From the NCBI GenBank assembly GCA_006227085.1, contig SBFY01000149.1, forward strand, positions 1-16,996: a stretch of DNA of 16,996 nt, written 5' to 3'. This document shows positions 14,068 through 16,996 of this stretch, one piece after another. The DNA comes from Gammaproteobacteria bacterium (GTDB taxonomy: Bacteria > Pseudomonadota > Gammaproteobacteria > Pseudomonadales > M0112). Within the stretch, counting starts at the first letter, position 1. Each line of letters opens with the position of its first letter. The translations under genes were made by a program, and so were the position numbers. Under the pieces are notes generated by a model. The model did not search any database. It worked only from the letters and a program-made list of their open reading frames with translations, and had not been told where the DNA came from.

Positions 14068-14634
14068 ATGCGCTGGATAAGCTTGCTGATGCTGGTGTGC
14101 TTGCCTTCCTGGGCGGTAGCAGACTGGACGCTGGATAGCTCGAATTCATCGGTCTATTACACGTCGACCAAAAACAACACGGTTTCTGAAAACAACCGTT
14201 TTACCCAGGTGACCGGCAGCATTGATGCGCAGGGTGCACTGGAGATCCAGATCAGGCTGGACTCTGTGGACACTGGTATTGCGATCCGGGATGAACGGGT
14301 TCGTGGGCTGCTGTTCGAAGTCAGCCAATTCCCGCAAGCGGTGGTGCGGGCCACGCTGGAACCCACGCGTTTGGATGTCACCGATAGCCAGATGCTGGAT
14401 GTGCCGATGACCTTGTCCTTGCATGGCCTGGAGATGCGTTATGTGGCCAAGGTGAATGTGCTGAATGGTGGGAATGGCATCCTGCATGTCAGCAGCCGTG
14501 AACCGATCCTGGTGAATGCAGCTGATTTCAACCTGCAAGGCGGGATTGAAAAATTGCGGGAAATTGCCGGTTTGCAAAGCATCAGCCCGGTTGTACCGGT
14601 CGGTTTTTCACTGGTGCTGGTCAAGACCGATTAA
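14068..14634 (+). CDS. Secreted YceI-family (lipocalin-like) protein
   Basis: YceI-family proteins are periplasmic beta-barrel lipocalin-like proteins that bind polyprenoid or amide-type lipids. Their role in most bacteria is unclear. The 188-aa product begins with a signal peptide (MRWISLLMLVCLPSWAVA, probable cleavage after Ala18) and continues directly into the mature WTLDSSNSSVYY segment. The strand NRFTQVTGSID and the VDTGIAIRDERVRG segment are typical of the family. The ATG at 14068 is chosen because it gives the signal peptide and has AGGGGG (14055-14060) seven bases upstream. The frame is open further upstream, but that part crosses the etfA terminator. The stop overlaps the stop of the convergent antiporter gene. 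Ligand is unknown. Confidence 0.85.
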   Translation: MRWISLLMLVCLPSWAVADWTLDSSNSSVYYTSTKNNTVSENNRFTQVTGSIDAQGALEIQIRLDSVDTGIAIRDERVRGLLFEVSQFPQAVVRATLEPTRLDVTDSQMLDVPMTLSLHGLEMRYVAKVNVLNGGNGILHVSSREPILVNAADFNLQGGIEKLREIAGLQSISPVVPVGFSLVLVKTD

Positions 14635-15797
14635 TCGCGCCTCAAATCATCGCGGATAGCGATGGGATTGGGGTAGTTCATGATGACGATGTAGGTCGAT
14701 ACCGCAAAGGTAATCAGGGCTGTGGCCAGCACCAGGTTGCTGGCCTGCTCTGAAATCATCTCGCGTGAATACGCACTGAATACAATCAATAGCGAAAACT
14801 CACTGATCTGGCCAAGGCGGCAGCCAACATCCCAGGCCAGTCGTGGTGATTCACTCAAACGCCCCAGCAGCACACGGAATACCACTGGCTTCAAGGCCAG
14901 CATGGCCCAGGCCAGCACGATGGCGGGCAGCCAGATGGTCGGCAGGATATCGAGATTGAATTGCGCGCCTAGTGCAAAGAAGAACATCACCAGGAAAAAG
15001 TCACGCAAGGGTTTCAGGCTGGTGGCCAGGTATTGCGCAATCGGGCTGGTGGCCAGTGCAACGCCGGCAATAAAGGCACCCATTTCGCCGGACAGGCCAA
15101 TCGTTTCGGCCAGCACGGCCATGCCCAGGCACCAGCCCAGGGCCAGCAGGAAAATGTATTCGTGGAAGCGGTCGAAGCGCGCGATGAGCGGTAGCAGCAC
15201 CCAGCGCACGGCGGTGAAAGCCACAATTACCAGCACCGGTAATGCCAGCAAGGTATAGAGCCATGGGTTCATGGCTGCGCTGGTTTGTGCACCCATCAGC
15301 CAAATCAGGACGAAAATGGCGATGACGTCTTGCAGTAACAGCAAGCCAATCATCAATTCCCCGGTGTGGCGGTGATGCAAGACAGTGGTGGGCAACAGTT
15401 TGATGCCGATGATGGTGCTGGAAAACATCATCGCCAAGCCGATGATCAGCGATTCGGTGTGGGTAAAGCCAAAGGCTGAACTGATGGCATAACCGGCACC
15501 TGCAAAGATAAGCGAACTGGCAATCGCCACGATCGCCGCTTGCTTCATGACGGCCAGCAATGCCTTGGGTTGCATGTCGAGGCCCAGCAGGAACAGCAGG
15601 AAAATAATGCCGGTGTGCGCAATATCATTCAGCAAGGCGAGGTCGGTCGTCAGTTGCATCCCGTAGGGGCCAAACGCCATCCCCAGCACCATGTAGGCGA
15701 TGATCAACGGCTGGCGGGTAAACAGCGCGATCGACGCCAGCACAGCGGCGCCTGTGAAAATCAGGAAAAACGAATGGGTGATCGTGTGTGCTTCCAT
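14631..15797 (-). CDS. CPA2/Kef-type cation:proton antiporter, transmembrane domain only
   Basis: This 388-aa protein is almost wholly hydrophobic and matches the sodium/proton exchanger domain of the CPA2 family (KefB/KefC/YbaL-like). About 11-13 membrane helices are evident. The family segments HHRHTGELMIGLLLLQD (141-157, with the conserved Gln156-Asp157) and GEMGAFIAGVALATSP (237-252) are present. Kef proteins usually carry a C-terminal RCK/TrkA-N nucleotide-binding domain after about residue 390. Here the protein ends right after the last helix (PNPIAIRDDLRRD), so it is a natural exchanger-only form or a shortened one. K+ versus Na+ specificity cannot be read. It follows the DUF934 gene by 40 bases, with a strong hairpin between and a poor ribosome site. 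The last bases of the gene overlap the YceI stop. Confidence 0.85.
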   Translation of the reverse strand: MEAHTITHSFFLIFTGAAVLASIALFTRQPLIIAYMVLGMAFGPYGMQLTTDLALLNDIAHTGIIFLLFLLGLDMQPKALLAVMKQAAIVAIASSLIFAGAGYAISSAFGFTHTESLIIGLAMMFSSTIIGIKLLPTTVLHHRHTGELMIGLLLLQDVIAIFVLIWLMGAQTSAAMNPWLYTLLALPVLVIVAFTAVRWVLLPLIARFDRFHEYIFLLALGWCLGMAVLAETIGLSGEMGAFIAGVALATSPIAQYLATSLKPLRDFFLVMFFFALGAQFNLDILPTIWLPAIVLAWAMLALKPVVFRVLLGRLSESPRLAWDVGCRLGQISEFSLLIVFSAYSREMISEQASNLVLATALITFAVSTYIVIMNYPNPIAIRDDLRRD

Positions 15798-15806
15798 CTG
15801 CTGTCA

Positions 15807-15830
15807 GGCAACCCGTTGCTGCGGGTTGCC
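15807..15830 (-). terminator. Hairpin between the DUF934 and antiporter genes (terminator-like, no U-run)
   Basis: GGCAACCCG (15807-15815) and CGGGTTGCC (15822-15830) are perfect 9-base arms around a 6-base loop. The hairpin lies seven bases after the DUF934 stop and nine bases before the antiporter ATG. In the minus-strand direction no U-tract follows. It is more likely an attenuator, RNA-stability or translation-control element than a full terminator. Confidence 0.45.
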
Positions 15831-15837
15831 CCGCGTG

Positions 15838-16332
15838 TCAGGAAAAGCGCTTGCGGAACAGTGGCTGGGGATCATCACTGCCGCCCTGATAGGATACGGA
15901 AAAATCCCCCAGGCTGGCCAGTGCGTCTTCTGCACTGCGATCCTCGCGAATGGCAAAGCTGCTGAAGCCACAGCGTTGCAGGTAGAACAACTGGTCGCGC
16001 AGCACATCGCCAAACGCACGCAAATCGCCGTGGTAACCCATGCGGTCGCGCAGGATGCGGGCTGTGCTGTATCCGCGGCCATCAGCAAAGGCAGGGAAAC
16101 GGATGGCGATCATGGGCAGGCCGGTCAACTGGCCAGCCAGTGTTTCCGGGCCTTCGTCGCTATCCAGCCACACACCGACGTCAGGGTTGCCGGACAGGCT
16201 GTCCTGATGGGCTTGCCAATACGCCAGTGGCACGATGACCTTGCCGTCGGGCAGTGCGCCGCTGAAGGCCTTGTCCAGTAATTGCCAGCCGTCTTCGGCA
16301 ACGGCCTGGCGACCAATGATCAGGTTACGCAT
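15838..16332 (-). CDS. DUF934 protein of the sulfite reductase operon
   Basis: DUF934 proteins are found next to sulfite/nitrite reductase and cysH genes and are thought to serve assimilatory sulfur metabolism. The biochemical role is not known to me. The 164-aa product contains the family core RFPAFADGRGYSTARILRD (about 82-100) followed by GDLRAFGDVLRDQLFYL. The start ATG at 16332 is chosen because AAGGAG (complement of 16340-16345) stands seven bases upstream and the start MRNLIIG matches the Pseudomonas family I recall. The open frame continues upstream to 16413, but that would be inside the reductase gene. The gene overlaps the reductase stop by eight bases (ATGCGTAA), so translation is coupled and the two proteins probably work together. 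Confidence 0.88.
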   Translation of the reverse strand: MRNLIIGRQAVAEDGWQLLDKAFSGALPDGKVIVPLAYWQAHQDSLSGNPDVGVWLDSDEGPETLAGQLTGLPMIAIRFPAFADGRGYSTARILRDRMGYHGDLRAFGDVLRDQLFYLQRCGFSSFAIREDRSAEDALASLGDFSVSYQGGSDDPQPLFRKRFS

Positions 16333-16996
16333 AGACGCGCTCCTTGAACGGTTCCATGCCGACCCGGCGATAGGTATGGAGGAAGGTTTCCTCTTCTTCG
16401 CGAAGGTCCACATAGGTTTGCAGGAGGGTGCTAATCACATCGGCAATGGCATCCTGTGAGAATGAGGGGCCGAGGATGTCACCAATGGCGGCATCGGTGC
16501 CCGCACAACCACCCAGCGACACCTGGTAGAACTCGGCGCCTTTCTTGTCGACACCGAGGATGCCGATGTGGCCGATATGGTGATGACCACAGGCATTCAT
16601 GCAGCCGGAAATATTGAGGTCAATCGGGCCGAGATCATAGACATAGTCGAGGTCATCCAGTTTGCGCTGGATGGCTTCGGCAACCGGGATCGACTTCGCA
16701 TTGGCCAGTGAGCAGTAATCACCGCCGGGGCAGCAGATGATGTCGGTGACATGATCGATATTCGGTGTGGCCAGTCGCAGGGCTTCGAGTTTTTCCCACA
16801 GCGCGAACAGGTCAGTCTTGCGCACATCGGCCAGCACGGCGTTTTGTTTGTGGGTCACACGGATCTCGCCAAAGCTGTACTGGTCCGCGAGGTCAGCCAG
16901 TGCTTCCAGTTGGCGATCGGTGATGTCGCCAGGTGGCAGGCCGGTTTCTTTCACGGACACGGTCACGATGGCATAGCCCGGCTGGCGATGGGCATG
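16325..16996 (-). CDS. cysI: Siroheme [4Fe-4S] sulfite/nitrite reductase, C-terminal part (cut by window)
   Basis: This is the C-terminal 223 residues of an assimilatory reductase that uses siroheme coupled to a [4Fe-4S] cluster to reduce sulfite to sulfide (or nitrite to ammonia). The frame is open to the window edge, where HAHRQPGYAIVTVSVKE is read, so the start lies beyond 16996 and the GTG at 16966 is internal. The cluster/siroheme ligands follow the family pattern C-x5-C (CPGGDYC) and C-x3-C (SGCMNAC), at residues 79, 85, 122 and 126 counted from that GTG. The overlapping DUF934 gene favours assimilatory sulfite reductase of the Pseudomonas CysI type over nitrite reductase. The symbol is therefore tentative, while the family is secure. 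Confidence 0.88.
   Translation of the reverse strand, partial: HAHRQPGYAIVTVSVKETGLPPGDITDRQLEALADLADQYSFGEIRVTHKQNAVLADVRKTDLFALWEKLEALRLATPNIDHVTDIICCPGGDYCSLANAKSIPVAEAIQRKLDDLDYVYDLGPIDLNISGCMNACGHHHIGHIGILGVDKKGAEFYQVSLGGCAGTDAAIGDILGPSFSQDAIADVISTLLQTYVDLREEEETFLHTYRRVGMEPFKERVYA

Noticed and set aside
16333..16413. N-terminally longer DUF934 protein
   Set aside because: The extension would lie inside the reductase gene. The ATG at 16332 has AAGGAG seven bases upstream and gives the family's usual start and length.
1..16996. Mobile elements, CRISPR, tRNA/rRNA, defence or biosynthetic islands
   Set aside because: No transposase, integrase, repeat array, tRNA-like cloverleaf or cluster of unknown genes is visible. 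The window is tightly packed core sequence.

Overview
The window is a piece of a gammaproteobacterial chromosome, by eye in the mid-50s percent GC. The order clpP-clpX-lon-hupB-ppiD is the classic gammaproteobacterial proteostasis cluster. The divergent ETF-QO / etfB-etfA arrangement and a sulfite reductase gene followed by a DUF934 gene are what I recall from Pseudomonas and its relatives. I would place the source in the Pseudomonadales/Cellvibrionales neighbourhood, but I cannot name a genus. I see no phage, transposon, CRISPR, tRNA or rRNA. Almost all genes look like well-kept core genes.

Region 1 (1-6745, + strand): the 3' part of clpP, complete clpX, lon, hupB (HU-beta) and ppiD. ClpX unfolds substrates for ClpP, Lon is a stand-alone AAA+ protease, HU-beta is a nucleoid protein, and PpiD is a periplasm-facing, membrane-anchored folding factor. 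The regulatory sites are unusually readable: a textbook heat-shock (sigma-32) promoter before lon, a TTGACC-N17-TATAAA promoter before hupB, and intrinsic terminators after hupB and probably after ppiD.

Region 2 (6786-8571, + strand): a compact, ACT-domain D-3-phosphoglycerate dehydrogenase (first step of serine synthesis) followed 19 bases later by a DUF1285 gene. They are probably co-transcribed from an extended -10 promoter.

Region 3 (8581-12007, - strand): electron-transfer flavoprotein:ubiquinone oxidoreductase, followed 16 bases downstream by a large polytopic membrane protein. That protein combines a GT-C/TMTC-like N-terminal part with C-terminal TPR-like helices. Its function is unknown, and it is the least ordinary gene in the window.

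Region 4 (12008-14030): a 299-base divergent control region with a strong minus-strand promoter, a plus-strand promoter candidate and an operator-like palindrome. It is followed by etfB-etfA, overlapping by one base, and a strong terminator. EtfAB carries electrons from acyl-CoA and other dehydrogenases to the ETF-QO encoded on the other side, which passes them to the quinone pool.

Region 5 (14068-16996): a secreted YceI-family protein on +, facing a minus-strand run of sulfite/nitrite reductase (cut by the window edge), DUF934 and a CPA2/Kef-type antiporter without a regulatory RCK domain. The YceI and antiporter genes share the same TTAA for their stops.

I found no convincing undescribed multi-gene system. 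The points most worth a second look are the structured lon promoter region, the missing acidic catalytic residue in the serine-pathway dehydrogenase, the GT-C/TPR membrane protein behind ETF-QO with a hairpin at the gene junction, and several hairpins or palindromes at gene boundaries.
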